Shown: positions 44,303 through 54,383, counted from the stretch's first letter. The stretch: 64,000 nt of DNA from Sphingobacteriales bacterium (GCA_027484425.1 JAIXSZ010000015.1:1-64000); one strand, 5' to 3'. A program made the numbers and translations. Notes: a model not told the origin generated them from the letters alone.

Positions 44303-45886
44303 ATGAATTTCAGAAACACAGTTGTTGCATTCATATTCTTTTTCTTTGCTATGCAGCAATGTGAGGCACAAGAGTCTTATAACGACCGAGCAAAAAAGTA
44401 TATAAAACAATATGCAGCCTATGCTATAGCTGATCAGCGAGTGTCTGGCGTACCAGCTGCTATTACTTTAGGTCAAGGGATATTAGAAACTGAAGCCGGA
44501 GTTAGTGAGCTGGTTACACAAGCTAATAATCACTTTGGGATAAAATGCAAAAATGGGTGGCAAGGACCTTCTTTTTTGCATACCGACGATGCTAAGGATG
44601 AATGTTTCAAAAAATATAAAAATGCACTAGAATCATATAACGATCATTCTGCACACTTACATCGTAATCCCAGATATGGTATACTATTTAATTATTCAGT
44701 TACAGATTATGCTCGTTGGGCTCATGGACTTAAAAAATGTGGGTATGCTACAAACCCAAGATATGCATATCAGTTAATAAAGATTATCGAAGAGTTCAGG
44801 TTGCAAGAATATACGTATGCCGCAGCAGATAGTTTATCTGATTTAACAGGGATGGAAGCAATAGCTGATGTTAAAACAAATAATGGGTCGCAAGTAGCAG
44901 AAGTAGAAACTGTCGCTAAGCAAAAAAATATAGAAACCCCACCATCAGAAACAAAGCCCCAAGAAGCTCCACCACAACCCACATCAATCAAAGACACTGT
45001 AATAATTGTACACAGCCACAGCTACGAAGGTGCAGCTGGCAATGTTGATAATAATACTGATACAAACATTAACAATGGGTCTGAGTCATTGTCTATGTAC
45101 CCAGCAGAAGAACCATTAGGTATAGAAGGGGCAATTGTAACCGTAAATGGATTGAAAGCCATTACTGCCAAAAAGGGTGATGCATTGTTGCAGTATGCAA
45201 TAAAGCACAAAATAAGGTATGCACAACTTTTGGAAATCAATGACCTGAATGATGAAGCGTTGCCATTTGACTCTTATATATATCTGGAGAAAAAGAATAG
45301 TGTTGGTCAAAATGAAAAACACATAGTGAAATCTGGAGAAACATTATTAATGATTTCACAGGTTGAAGGCATACAACTTAAAAAACTTGCAGCACTCAAT
45401 TTGCTGAATACTTACGAACAACCAGTAGTAGGTGCAATATTGGAACTAAAGAATACTGCAACTTCTAAACCTATTGTAGAAGACTATAAAGAAAAGCCTA
45501 TACCTGTGCTAGAAAACACCACAGTGAGCAAAACGGAAGAGGTAAGTTTTGGGATGTCTTTTGAGGCACCAGCCGAGAATGCTAAAAAAGTTGCCATCGA
45601 GAAAACATACGAGGAATTAAAAAAGGAATCAGAAGAAAATACCCCTGTAGTAGAAGCAACTGTACCAATTGTTACCAAAGCAAATGATAAAAAGGATTTT
45701 AGTCAATCAATAGAGAAGGATCAACCACAAAGAAAAGGTAGTATTCAATACCATGTGGTGAAAAAAGGAGAAACAGCATTTTCTATTGCTAAACGTAATG
45801 ATGTGACTGTGGAACAAATAGAAAAATGGAATTCGATAAAAGCTAGTAAACTTAAAGCCGGACAAAAGATAATAGTCAAGAAATAA
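44303..45886 (+). CDS. Glucosaminidase (amidase_4-type) with C-terminal LysM repeats
   Basis: 527 aa. Signal peptide to about CEAQ (residue 22). N-acetylglucosaminidase-type domain at about 30-170 with GQGILETEAGVSELVTQANNHFGIK, where the Glu is the catalytic candidate (GILETE), and YNDHSAHL. A Pro/Glu-rich linker leads to three LysM-like modules (about 275-330, 335-380 and 478-527), which bind peptidoglycan. It cleaves glycan strands in the periplasm during growth or division. Followed by hpt 8 bp after the stop. Confidence 0.85.
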   Translation: MNFRNTVVAFIFFFFAMQQCEAQESYNDRAKKYIKQYAAYAIADQRVSGVPAAITLGQGILETEAGVSELVTQANNHFGIKCKNGWQGPSFLHTDDAKDECFKKYKNALESYNDHSAHLHRNPRYGILFNYSVTDYARWAHGLKKCGYATNPRYAYQLIKIIEEFRLQEYTYAAADSLSDLTGMEAIADVKTNNGSQVAEVETVAKQKNIETPPSETKPQEAPPQPTSIKDTVIIVHSHSYEGAAGNVDNNTDTNINNGSESLSMYPAEEPLGIEGAIVTVNGLKAITAKKGDALLQYAIKHKIRYAQLLEINDLNDEALPFDSYIYLEKKNSVGQNEKHIVKSGETLLMISQVEGIQLKKLAALNLLNTYEQPVVGAILELKNTATSKPIVEDYKEKPIPVLENTTVSKTEEVSFGMSFEAPAENAKKVAIEKTYEELKKESEENTPVVEATVPIVTKANDKKDFSQSIEKDQPQRKGSIQYHVVKKGETAFSIAKRNDVTVEQIEKWNSIKASKLKAGQKIIVKK

Positions 45887-45894
45887 ATAGCACT

Positions 45895-46431
45895 ATGGAA
45901 AGAATAAAAATATTGGACAAAACTTTTGTTCCATTTATAAGCAAAGAAGAAATAAGTAGCAGAATAGGGGAAGTGGGTGCGATGATAAACAAGGACTATG
46001 AAGGCAAACAAGTATTGTTAATAGCGATCCTCAACGGTTCTTTTGTGTTTGCTGCAGATTTGTTTCGCACACTTACCATTGATGCAGCTATTTCTTTTGT
46101 GAAACTAGCATCATATAAAGGCACCACATCTACTGGCAACGTAATAACTGCTATAGGTATGGAAGAAAGGCTGAATGACAGGCATATAATTATAGTAGAA
46201 GATATCATTGACACGGGCAAAACATTAAGTGCATTTATGCCTGAAATCTATCAGAGAGATCCAGCATCCGTGAAAATTGCAACTTTCCTGTCCAAACCTG
46301 ATGCGCTGCAATACAAGGATATAAAAGCAGATTACGTAGCCTACGAAATAGAAAACAAATTTGTAGTGGGTTACGGCCTTGACTATGATGGGTATGGAAG
46401 AAACATACCCAGTCTTATGGTTTTAGAATAA
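45895..46431 (+). CDS. hpt: Hypoxanthine phosphoribosyltransferase
   Basis: 178 aa. It salvages hypoxanthine or guanine to IMP or GMP with PRPP. The PRPP-binding motif VEDIIDTGKTL is at about 101-111 and the substrate loop VSFVKLASYKGT-like (AISFVKLASYKG) is in place. Cytoplasmic. It begins 8 bp after the glucosaminidase stop, so likely co-transcribed. Confidence 0.92.
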   Translation: MERIKILDKTFVPFISKEEISSRIGEVGAMINKDYEGKQVLLIAILNGSFVFAADLFRTLTIDAAISFVKLASYKGTTSTGNVITAIGMEERLNDRHIIIVEDIIDTGKTLSAFMPEIYQRDPASVKIATFLSKPDALQYKDIKADYVAYEIENKFVVGYGLDYDGYGRNIPSLMVLE

Positions 46432-46451
46432 TAAAAGGTATAAGATACTTT

Positions 46452-48578
46452 TTAACTAATTTTTCCCCAGTGCGATTGTTTGTTTTTTTCAGACAAAGCA
46501 TAGCGCAAAGGTTGGTTTTGAGGTTGTGTGAGAGAAGGGTCGTCGGACAGTAATTGTAGTGCAGCTACTCTGGTTTCCTCCAGTATGTCACTATCTTGGA
46601 CAATATCTGCAAGTTTAAATTTCAGTAATCCACTTTGTTTGGTACCATACATATCACCGGGTCCACGCATTGCTAGGTCTTCCTCAGCTATCTTGAATCC
46701 ATCTGTGGTAGATACCATTATCTGAATCCGTTTGTAGCTTTCTTCGGATATTTTATTGCCAGTAAGAAGTATACAAAAAGATTGTTCAGCACCTCGCCCC
46801 ACCCTACCTCTGAGCTGGTGCATTTGAGATAAACCAAAGCGTTCTGCACTTTCTATTAGCATTACCGAGGCATTGGGAACGTTAACACCTACCTCAATGA
46901 CAGTAGTGGCCACTAACACATTTGCCTCTCCTTTTACAAATCGTTGCATATTGCGATCGCGCTCATCACCATCTTGTCTGCCATGTACCATAGCTATGCG
47001 GTACTTATTTTCATCAAACCATATTTTCACTTGTTCGTAGCCAGCCATCAAACTTTCATAATCCATTTTTTCAGACTCTTCTATAAGAGGGTAAACGATG
47101 TAGGCTTGTCTTCCTTTGTCTACCTCTTTTCTAAGAAACTCCATTACTCTGGTTCTGTGACTGTCTTTACTCGCAATGGTTTTTATAGGTTGTCGGCCAG
47201 GGGGCAACTCGTCTATTACAGACACGTCAAGGTCGCCGTACATAGTCATTGCCAGCGTGCGAGGTATAGGTGTAGCAGTCATTACCAGTATATGAGGAGG
47301 CATTTCATTTTTCTTCCACAAACGAGCTCTTTGACCCACGCCAAACCTATGCTGCTCATCTATAACAGCTAATCCTAGGTTTTTAAACTGTACATTATCC
47401 TCCAGCAGGGCATGTGTACCCACCACAATACGCAAAGAGCCATCAGCAAGTTCTTGCAATATTTCTTTTCTTACCTTACCTTTTATATTGCCAGTCAATA
47501 ATTTTACCGCAATACCCATTTTGCCCAGCAATGCAGCTATACTATAATAGTGTTGTTGCGACAATATCTCGGTAGGAGCCATAATACAGGCTTGGAAACC
47601 ATTGTCGAGCGCCAAAAGCATTGACATGAGCGCCACAATTGTTTTGCCACTACCCACATCACCTTGCAGCAATCTGTTCATCTGTTTACCAGTGCCTGTA
47701 TCTTGTCTTATCTCACGCAACACCCTTTTCTGTGCATTGGTAAGTTGAAAAGGGAGGTGATTATTAAAAAAGTCATTAAACAAATCGCCCACCTTGCTGA
47801 AATGCCACCCTTGTTGTGCGGTATGTTGTAGCCGTAATCGGCCTATTTGTAACTGGGAGAGGAAGAGCTCTTCCCACTTCATTCTGTGTCGGGCAAAGTA
47901 TTCATGTTCTTCAGTGTCAGGGTAATGGATCCACTTCAGCGCCTGAAACCTTCCACAAAGATTATATTTGTTTCGAATGTCTGAGGATAATATCTCAATG
48001 ATATCCGCCTGTTGAATTTTCTCAAATAATGCTTGAGTTAGCTTAGCAAAAGAGCGATTAGTAATTCCCCTCACTCTAAGTTTTTCGGTAGTTGAATAAA
48101 CGGGTTGTCTGCCAGGAATGGCGGATTCTGCATTCCAAGGTTCAATTTCAGGATGAGCAATATTTATTATTCCATTAAACACATTTAGCTTCCCATAGAC
48201 AATATATCTAGTGTTTTCTTTTAGTGATTTTTTCATCCATTGCGCTCCCTGAAACCATAACAATTCTATCCTCCCTGTTTCATCATAAAGAGTAGCTACC
48301 AATCTTTTTTTTCTCCCTTCTCCATCCTCTGTAATGTTGACAAGCGTACCAGCAATTTGTACATTATCACTTTTGGGGTCGATAAACCCAATTCTAGTAA
48401 TTTGTGATCTATCAGCATATCTGTAAGGGTAATGATAAAGCAAGTCTTCGAACGAGCTGATTTCTAACTCTGAGCGTAAGAGTTCACCGCGTTGCGGTCC
48501 CACTCCCCTCAAGTATTCTATAGGCGAATCTAGTATGTATTGAATCTGGCTGATAGCACAAAAATAACTGATAAACAC
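46452..48578 (-). CDS. recG: ATP-dependent DNA helicase RecG
   Basis: 708 aa, reverse strand. N-terminal wedge domain starting SPIEYLRGVGPQRGELL, Walker A GDVGSGKTIVAL, DEQHRFGVGQR (helicase motif II), TATPIPRTLAMTMYGDLD (motif III) and a C-terminal helicase block with LRGRVGRGAEQSFC. It reverses stalled replication forks and branch-migrates Holliday junctions. The first residues before the wedge are slightly extended; no better internal start exists. Confidence 0.96.
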   Translation of the reverse strand: MFISYFCAISQIQYILDSPIEYLRGVGPQRGELLRSELEISSFEDLLYHYPYRYADRSQITRIGFIDPKSDNVQIAGTLVNITEDGEGRKKRLVATLYDETGRIELLWFQGAQWMKKSLKENTRYIVYGKLNVFNGIINIAHPEIEPWNAESAIPGRQPVYSTTEKLRVRGITNRSFAKLTQALFEKIQQADIIEILSSDIRNKYNLCGRFQALKWIHYPDTEEHEYFARHRMKWEELFLSQLQIGRLRLQHTAQQGWHFSKVGDLFNDFFNNHLPFQLTNAQKRVLREIRQDTGTGKQMNRLLQGDVGSGKTIVALMSMLLALDNGFQACIMAPTEILSQQHYYSIAALLGKMGIAVKLLTGNIKGKVRKEILQELADGSLRIVVGTHALLEDNVQFKNLGLAVIDEQHRFGVGQRARLWKKNEMPPHILVMTATPIPRTLAMTMYGDLDVSVIDELPPGRQPIKTIASKDSHRTRVMEFLRKEVDKGRQAYIVYPLIEESEKMDYESLMAGYEQVKIWFDENKYRIAMVHGRQDGDERDRNMQRFVKGEANVLVATTVIEVGVNVPNASVMLIESAERFGLSQMHQLRGRVGRGAEQSFCILLTGNKISEESYKRIQIMVSTTDGFKIAEEDLAMRGPGDMYGTKQSGLLKFKLADIVQDSDILEETRVAALQLLSDDPSLTQPQNQPLRYALSEKNKQSHWGKIS

Positions 48579-48641
48579 AGAAACCTAATCAATCAATCTT
48601 TGACAAAAAAGTGATGCTATAAAAAAGGTTATTAAAATAAA

Positions 48642-48665
48642 AGCCCCGCAGAAAACTGCAGGGCT
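48642..48665 (-). terminator. Terminator for the FadL/GDSL operon
   Basis: Reverse-strand hairpin AGCCCTGCAG/CTGCGGGGCT with one mismatch and a TTTT loop, followed by a U-rich tract on that strand. It ends transcription 22 bp after the GDSL gene. Confidence 0.75.
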
Positions 48666-48686
48666 AATTAAAAAAGATTTTAAAAA

Positions 48687-50075
48687 TTATGGGAACTTGA
48701 TACCAGGATATTTGTTGGCATCAGTTTGAGGAATAGTAGACTTGTAGAATGCATTGATTGCTTTAATGATATGGTTGGCCACAAGTGCATTACCACGAGC
48801 ATTTAGATGAATACCATCCAGAGAAAATGCACCACCTGATATATATTCAGTAGAATAGGTAATACCATTATAAGCCATACCACTGGATAAAGTTTTCATG
48901 AAAGAGTTGATGTCTACATAAGCAAGCTTACGCAGTTTACACTCTTGTTCAATGTAGGCATTAAAACTTTTAATGGTGTTTCTGATATTTTGTAGTTCAT
49001 CAGTCGTAAGCACATACTCTTTAGGAATAGGTTTAGTGCTACCCCAGCCGGCACATTTTATTGAGTCGCGCGGCACAGTCATTAGAATCAGCTCACCAGG
49101 CACAGCTTGACGAGTTTGGTCATCATTGTCCTTAATGATGTAATAATTATCACCTTGCAAAAACACCTTATCAAAAGTTAGTGTAGAATACAGCGCTTGC
49201 AGACTGTCGGCATAGCTTTGACGATCTATACGCAACCCATTAGCTGGCACGGTGTTAAAATAAGGGAGTGCACTTACATCAGGAATATTTATCAGTGCAC
49301 CTTTAGCTGAAGTACTACTTACGGCCTTCAATATGCTATCGTAAGCACTAGTAAATACTGAAGTAGGTGTAATGTCGTTAGAATTGTAAATGTTCAACGT
49401 AACTGGTAATGCATTTCCAGTACCATCACCTTGGCCACCGGCTACAGCATAGCCCAAAACATCAGTTACACCTAGCCAAACAGTAAAAAAGGTTGGTCCA
49501 AGATTATATACTCTTGAATACAACTCATCTAAAGGACGTTTAGCAGGGTTATAATAAAAACGTTGTGCATATTTATTAAGCCCAGCATAACCGGATACCA
49601 AGTAATCAGCAACACGTATTCTGGGAATAGAAATGTTGTTGATTTGTGCGTTATTAACAGGATTGATGTACCGCCAGCTACCGTTAGAATCCAGAGGCAA
49701 AGTAGTAGCTACAGGAGCTAAAGAAATAGTTCCATCGCAATAAGTGGTAGTTCCCAATACTAGCTTAGGCTCTGGGTAACCATTATCTCCGGTTACTAAA
49801 GGTTGTATAAAAGGACCGTTTGCTCCAAAACCATCTTCAATAGTTTCAAATTGCTCAAACAATCTTTGAGGATAGGAATTCAATTGACCTGAGACCGTCA
49901 AGCTTTTGTCGGCATAGCCTGCACTGTAAGAACAACCTACAGCCAAGTAGTTAGTGAAGACTGCTTCACCCGCAGTAGATGGTGTTGTAACATCTGCACT
50001 GGGCTTACAAGAAGCAAATAATATTGCCGCAACACCAATGGTATATAATTTTTTCATCTTGCTCGTTTTATTCAA
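48687..50075 (-). CDS. GDSL/SGNH-type lipoprotein, FadL partner
   Basis: 462 aa, reverse strand. Signal with lipobox Cys23 (LFASC), so a lipoprotein. It has a long SGNH-like domain: block I is VGCSYSAGYAD, with the Ser in GCSYS replacing GDS, and the C-terminal HLNARGNALVAN gives the His of the triad (block V). It likely hydrolyses lipids or acyl esters at the outer membrane. It begins 6 bp after a FadL-type porin, a pairing common in Bacteroidota, suggesting lipid breakdown and uptake. Confidence 0.75.
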   Translation of the reverse strand: MNKTSKMKKLYTIGVAAILFASCKPSADVTTPSTAGEAVFTNYLAVGCSYSAGYADKSLTVSGQLNSYPQRLFEQFETIEDGFGANGPFIQPLVTGDNGYPEPKLVLGTTTYCDGTISLAPVATTLPLDSNGSWRYINPVNNAQINNISIPRIRVADYLVSGYAGLNKYAQRFYYNPAKRPLDELYSRVYNLGPTFFTVWLGVTDVLGYAVAGGQGDGTGNALPVTLNIYNSNDITPTSVFTSAYDSILKAVSSTSAKGALINIPDVSALPYFNTVPANGLRIDRQSYADSLQALYSTLTFDKVFLQGDNYYIIKDNDDQTRQAVPGELILMTVPRDSIKCAGWGSTKPIPKEYVLTTDELQNIRNTIKSFNAYIEQECKLRKLAYVDINSFMKTLSSGMAYNGITYSTEYISGGAFSLDGIHLNARGNALVANHIIKAINAFYKSTIPQTDANKYPGIKFP

Positions 50076-50081
50076 AAAAAT

Positions 50082-51326
50082 TTAGAAACTATAATACAAT
50101 CCTATGCCTGGTGCCGCTGCGGTGGTTTTGTATACTCCACCAAAGCCAGCATGATCATAGTTGCCTTGACGTTTTACAGAGTTTACTCCTTCAAATGCAG
50201 CCATTATTGTAAGTCCGGGAAGAGGTTTAACAGTTATACCGCAGCTTAATACCACCCTGTCTGCATCCGGTAAGTCGGGAGAAACAAATCCGTTTGTTAC
50301 TGGTGTAGGGTCATAAGCAGCACCACCCATCAGCGCAACAGTGTTACTAATTTTGTAGCAGATACCAAAGCGAGGAGTAAATGTATTGCGATATTTGCGA
50401 GGTGAACGTACATTATTAAGCGACGTAGTAGTTTGAGCAAAATCGAAACGAAGTGTGTCGAAAGAATTCCAACCTGTGTAGTTGAAATCCATTTGCAGCG
50501 TAATGTCGTTTAATCTCCAGCCAAATCCGATGGTGGCTACGCCTGGTAAAGGAAGGCGGGAGCTGAACTTTGTGTTAGGAAAAGAATCTCTGAGCGAAGT
50601 AGGAACTCTGAAGTCAGCGGTTCCTGCGCTTACATCCATGTTAACCTGAGAGCGGTAAGTTAAACCCACTTGAAAATTTTCTCTCAGTTTCATTTGAGCA
50701 CCCACGTTGAAACCTACTCCTGTTGCAGTACCATGCAAATGTGCTTGACCATCATCTATGTCGGCACCCTGAGCACCATGTACTGGCAATGCTTGTCTGA
50801 AGTCTACGCTGCCTGCACCGAAAACAAAGCCTGCACCTACGGATAACCATTCATTTGCACGGTAGCTTACTGTTGGCTGAAAAAAAACAGTTTTCAAGTC
50901 AATGGACTGTACAATATACTTTCCTAGCCAGTTATTATCCCATTTCAGACCTGCTCCAAATGGAGTATAGATACCCAGTCCTAACGCCAAACGGCTGTCT
51001 TCATTAAGTCGGCCACCTATATATAGGTTAAAGGGTGTAAAAGTCTGTGATGCGCTTTGTTCATTAGCAGACGTTACACCAGAGTTGTCACGATTGCCAA
51101 AAGCCGTAGATGGCATCAGAAACATAGTGCTACCATATATCTGCACACCTTTAAGTCTTGCAAGCCCCCCTGGGTTGTAAAAAATAGTTGAAGCATCCCA
51201 GGGCCATGCTGCTCCCGAGCCGCCCATAGCTACCTGTCTCAATCCCTGAAGATTGAGCTGATAACCAGCACCAAAAGAGGTCATTGCAGACAATAACAAT
51301 GATGCCGTTATTACATGTTTCTTCAT
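50082..51326 (-). CDS. FadL/OmpP1/TodX-type outer membrane transporter
   Basis: 414 aa, reverse strand. Signal peptide to about SFGA (residue 20). The FadL family start GYQLNLQGLRQVAMGGSGAA, the hatch region, then alternating beta strands and a final strand ending GIGLYYSF mark a 14-strand-type barrel for long-chain fatty acids or other hydrophobic compounds. It is the first gene of the operon with the GDSL lipoprotein. Confidence 0.85.
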   Translation of the reverse strand: MKKHVITASLLLSAMTSFGAGYQLNLQGLRQVAMGGSGAAWPWDASTIFYNPGGLARLKGVQIYGSTMFLMPSTAFGNRDNSGVTSANEQSASQTFTPFNLYIGGRLNEDSRLALGLGIYTPFGAGLKWDNNWLGKYIVQSIDLKTVFFQPTVSYRANEWLSVGAGFVFGAGSVDFRQALPVHGAQGADIDDGQAHLHGTATGVGFNVGAQMKLRENFQVGLTYRSQVNMDVSAGTADFRVPTSLRDSFPNTKFSSRLPLPGVATIGFGWRLNDITLQMDFNYTGWNSFDTLRFDFAQTTTSLNNVRSPRKYRNTFTPRFGICYKISNTVALMGGAAYDPTPVTNGFVSPDLPDADRVVLSCGITVKPLPGLTIMAAFEGVNSVKRQGNYDHAGFGGVYKTTAAAPGIGLYYSF

Positions 51327-51446
51327 AATTCTTATGTTAAAAAGTTCGTTGAATCTAAACGCACAGTTTTAATAATCGGGTATTAAGGTATACTGAAATA
51401 TCTATAAATACAAATACCTGCGTAAAAACCCTTGCAAATATACGTT

Positions 51447-52166
51447 TTAAGATATGGCAATACCAATGGTAGCGATGCTTATTTTTACATTTTGTGCGCT
51501 AAGTAGGACATTTGCGCATGCTTCTATTGTAGCCCCAGTAGTTAGCACATCATCTACTATAAGGATGTGTTTGCCATTTAGAGAAGTAGAATGGGTTAGC
51601 AAGAAAGCTCCCATCATGTTATCAGCTCTTTCTGCTCGTGTTTTAGTTGTTTGGCTTTCGGTTTTCTTTACCCTGAATAGCGATACAACATCTACCTTCT
51701 TACCCATTGTGGAGGCTATTATTGCACTTTGGTTATAACCACGTTCGTGTAGTCGGGACGAGTGAAGAGGCACAGGTATAACGACATCAATATCGTTAAG
51801 CCACCCATCCTTTTTTAGGCTTGCGGCTAATCTAGCACCAAGGTATTTACCATTTTCTTTTTGTCCTCTATACTTTAGCCCATGCATCAGGTGCTGCAAA
51901 AGCCCATCGTCTGTGAAGTATGCAAGAGAGGTGGCTTTTACAAACGGAAATCTACCTGCAAAACGCATTGCAGTTTCATTGTTTTCGGAATAGTGGTATC
52001 TTGTTTCTGGAAGCAGTGTGGCACATCCAATACACAAAACGTATTCACCATTTATCAATGGTTTAGAACAGCCTTCGCACAAATCAGGATAAAACAGGTG
52101 AACAAGGCCATTTCGAAGTTCTTTAAAAGAAGGAACGCTCATAGAAATTTGTTTATCATTATCCAC
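51447..52166 (-). CDS. ComF family phosphoribosyltransferase-like protein
   Basis: 239 aa, reverse strand. An N-terminal zinc-ribbon-like part has CEGCSKPLINGEYVLCIGC (about 32-50). The phosphoribosyltransferase domain has DVVIPVPLHSSRLHERGYNQS and the PRPP motif VDDVLTTGAT at about 206-215. ComF is required for DNA uptake in competence, probably in single-strand handling. The start is 3 bp after the preceding gene's stop, so an operon. Confidence 0.85.
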   Translation of the reverse strand: MDNDKQISMSVPSFKELRNGLVHLFYPDLCEGCSKPLINGEYVLCIGCATLLPETRYHYSENNETAMRFAGRFPFVKATSLAYFTDDGLLQHLMHGLKYRGQKENGKYLGARLAASLKKDGWLNDIDVVIPVPLHSSRLHERGYNQSAIIASTMGKKVDVVSLFRVKKTESQTTKTRAERADNMMGAFLLTHSTSLNGKHILIVDDVLTTGATIEACANVLLSAQNVKISIATIGIAIS

Positions 52167-52169
52167 AAA

Positions 52170-52901
52170 TTATTTAGGAAAAGATCCTTGATATAACTTC
52201 AGGAAATACTTTGTTTCTTCCTCTTCTAGTATCATTTCCCCATCCTGACACCTAATAACTTTAAGCGTACGGGGGGATTTACCGTCGCAATTCAGAGATT
52301 GCCCACCTCCTAATTCTTTTACAAACCAAGAAGGATTGTTGTCTGCATCAGCACCTCCATATATAAACCCTAGCTTACCATCTGTGGAAGCCCCAGTTAC
52401 ATAAATGGATCTAATGTTTCTTGACATATCTATTGTTCCCGGTGCAGTACGTTTATATACCGTCCATTTACCTATCATTTCATCTATATTATTGACAGGT
52501 CGTGTTGAGTCTTCTTTTTTTATCACAATTGTTTTCACAACCTCCGACAGATCAGGTTCTAGTTGAAATATTCCTTTGATATTGGTAAGCACAAGTAGGC
52601 TGGGCTTTCTACTCACCACTTTATACCTAGAGTAGCCTAAGTCTAGAATGCTATCTTCGCCTACAGTATATATACCTTCATATACAAAACCATTTCTGTG
52701 ATGATAGGAAAAGGAATCCTTTACTGAAAAGGTCATAAATAGAGTATCAGAAAAAAGCTGTCTAGTGCTGTCTACAGACATTCTAACAACTTCTTTCCAT
52801 CTTCCAGGAACAATCAATTTTTGCTTTTTTTTGTCAATGCAAAAGGCAATTGCAGGAAGCAAAAGAAGCAAAAGGATTATTAATCTTTTAGTTAAACTCA
52901 T
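52170..52901 (-). CDS. Exported protein of unknown function
   Basis: 243 aa from ATG at 52899-52901 (reading frame is open 22 codons further but that start lacks a signal peptide). Signal peptide at about 1-20 (LLLLLLPAIAFC). A beta-rich domain follows, with GRWKEVVRMSVDSTRQLF and a repeat-like second half starting near GKWTVYKRT, suggesting two similar lipocalin-like halves. No family is recognised. Reads into comF. Confidence 0.6.
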   Translation of the reverse strand: MSLTKRLIILLLLLLPAIAFCIDKKKQKLIVPGRWKEVVRMSVDSTRQLFSDTLFMTFSVKDSFSYHHRNGFVYEGIYTVGEDSILDLGYSRYKVVSRKPSLLVLTNIKGIFQLEPDLSEVVKTIVIKKEDSTRPVNNIDEMIGKWTVYKRTAPGTIDMSRNIRSIYVTGASTDGKLGFIYGGADADNNPSWFVKELGGGQSLNCDGKSPRTLKVIRCQDGEMILEEEETKYFLKLYQGSFPK

Positions 52902-53044
52902 CGTGTGCAAATGTAGGAATTGTGACCCATTGCCATATCTTAAAAACAATTTCTTGTTGTTTATCAACTTTAAAAGCTCACATCAAAAATCATTATTCAT
53001 ATTTTTACCTAAAACGGCAATTTTTATACCAAAAATTTTATCAC

Positions 53045-53827
53045 ATGTCATCAACATCCATCAACATAACGCTCATACAATCAGATATAGTATGGGAAGA
53101 CAAAAAGTCGAATCTTGAACACTATGAACAAATCATATCCAAAGTATCTGCACAAAGACATGTAGTGGTATTGCCCGAAATGTTCAGTACAGGATTTAGT
53201 ATGTCACCAAGCACATTGGCTGAGCCTATGGATGGGAAAACCATAGAATGGATGAAAAAAATTGCCAGCAAGTATAAATGCATACTTACTGGTAGCTTAA
53301 TAATAGAAGAAGAAGGAAACCATTATAATAGAATGCTTTGGGTACAACCTGATGGAATTATAGCCCATTATGACAAAAGACATTTATTTGGTTTTGCAGG
53401 TGAAGACAAGCATTATGCGGCTGGTTCGGCAAGAGTAATAACACAAGTCAATGGCTGGCGTTTCAATCTAATGGTTTGTTATGACCTTCGTTTTCCAGTG
53501 TGGTCCCGTAATCGCGGGGAGGAGTATGATGTATTATTATATGTAGCCAACTGGCCAGAACAACGAAATCTGGCATGGAAAACATTGTTACAAGCTAGAG
53601 CTATAGAAAATCAATGTTATGTGGTTGGTGTTAACAGAATAGGCAAAGACCCTAAAGGGAATAACTACTCTGGCGACAGCAGCGTATTCGGTCCATTGGG
53701 AGAGACACTTTGGCAACAATCACATTCCCAAGCAGTGCATACTATTGCACTAGATGCTGATTTGTTAACAAAAGCCCGTCAAAATTTGCCGTTTCTTAAG
53801 GATGCCGATAACTTCATTTTGTTGTAA
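53045..53827 (+). CDS. Carbon-nitrogen hydrolase (omega-amidase YafV/Nit2 type)
   Basis: 260 aa from ATG 53045. The nitrilase triad is visible: Glu in VLPEMFS, Lys in YDKRHLF and Cys in MVCYDLRFP. The FAGEDKHYAAGS block and the size fit omega-amidases that remove ammonia from alpha-ketoglutaramate or related compounds. Cytoplasmic. Divergent from the exported-protein/comF operon with 143 bp between. Confidence 0.88.
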   Translation: MSSTSINITLIQSDIVWEDKKSNLEHYEQIISKVSAQRHVVVLPEMFSTGFSMSPSTLAEPMDGKTIEWMKKIASKYKCILTGSLIIEEEGNHYNRMLWVQPDGIIAHYDKRHLFGFAGEDKHYAAGSARVITQVNGWRFNLMVCYDLRFPVWSRNRGEEYDVLLYVANWPEQRNLAWKTLLQARAIENQCYVVGVNRIGKDPKGNNYSGDSSVFGPLGETLWQQSHSQAVHTIALDADLLTKARQNLPFLKDADNFILL

Positions 53828-53921
53828 ACTAACTTAGATTTGGGTAAAGCCCATTAACTATCATTAGTGTACTTTCGCTCAAGTCTATAAGTTTTTGTTA
53901 TTGAGCTATTTGCTTGCAAAA

Positions 53922-53954
53922 CAGTTATTATTAGCTAAAAGCTAATAATAACTG
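53922..53954 (+). terminator. Hairpin after the nitrilase gene
   Basis: CAGTTATTATTAGCT (53922-53936) pairs with AGCTAATAATAACTG (53940-53954), a perfect 15-bp stem with a 3-nt loop. A T-rich stretch follows weakly. Likely the nitrilase terminator. Confidence 0.6.
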
Positions 53955-54053
53955 ATGTTTTAGCGAAAAAAGCCCCCTCCAACCATTTACATTTTCTGAT
54001 TTTTCACAAAAGGTATGTTAACTTGTTATAACTAAGCAGTAAAACAAAACCAG

Positions 54054-54069
54054 TTGGCACAGCTTTTGC
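54054..54069 (+). promoter_or_regulatory. Sigma-54 promoter ahead of the 62-aa gene
   Basis: TTGGCAC-AGCTT-TTGC at 54054-54069 matches the -24/-12 consensus TGGCAC-N5-TTGC exactly (GG and GC with the required 10-bp gap). Transcription should start near 54080, 15 bp before the gene. An AT-rich palindrome upstream (53922-53954) may aid an enhancer-binding activator but is unproven. Confidence 0.8.
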
Positions 54070-54094
54070 GTATGTATTATCAAATACGTTTGTT

Positions 54095-54283
54095 ATGAAA
54101 AAGAGAGCCGTGATTTATTTCAGCAAAAACAAAGCTTTAAAGATTTTAGAAAGCCCACTGTCTGCCGACCTTAAAACTTTGTTAAGTGCAACATTTGCAT
54201 TGTCGCATAGTAGAGTGGTAAAAAACCACATTCAAAACACGCTTATGCAATTGGAAAAACCAACATACAAATTGACTGCCTAA
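54095..54283 (+). CDS. Small basic protein of unknown function, sigma-54 controlled
   Basis: 62 aa, Lys/Leu-rich, with an amphipathic helix and no signal. It begins 25 bp after a textbook sigma-54 promoter and ends before a strong terminator at 54351, so it is a monocistronic unit. I do not recognise the product; a small regulator or a stress peptide are possible. Confidence 0.6.
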   Translation: MKKRAVIYFSKNKALKILESPLSADLKTLLSATFALSHSRVVKNHIQNTLMQLEKPTYKLTA

Positions 54284-54350
54284 AAGTGGCGATCTGATTT
54301 GATCGAATTGTTTTTATAAACGTGTGGGTTTGATTTGTGAAATGAGGTGC

Positions 54351-54383
54351 AACACAGCACAAATGTTTAATTTGTGCTGTGTT
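54351..54383 (+). terminator. Terminator after the 62-aa gene
   Basis: AACACAGCACAAAT (54351-54364) pairs with ATTTGTGCTGTGTT (54370-54383) and is followed by T-rich sequence. A clear intrinsic terminator. Confidence 0.8.

Noticed and set aside
52902-52967. Upstream extension of the exported-protein gene before comF
   Set aside because: The signal peptide begins at the Met at 52901; the extra 22 codons precede it and read into the divergent intergenic region.
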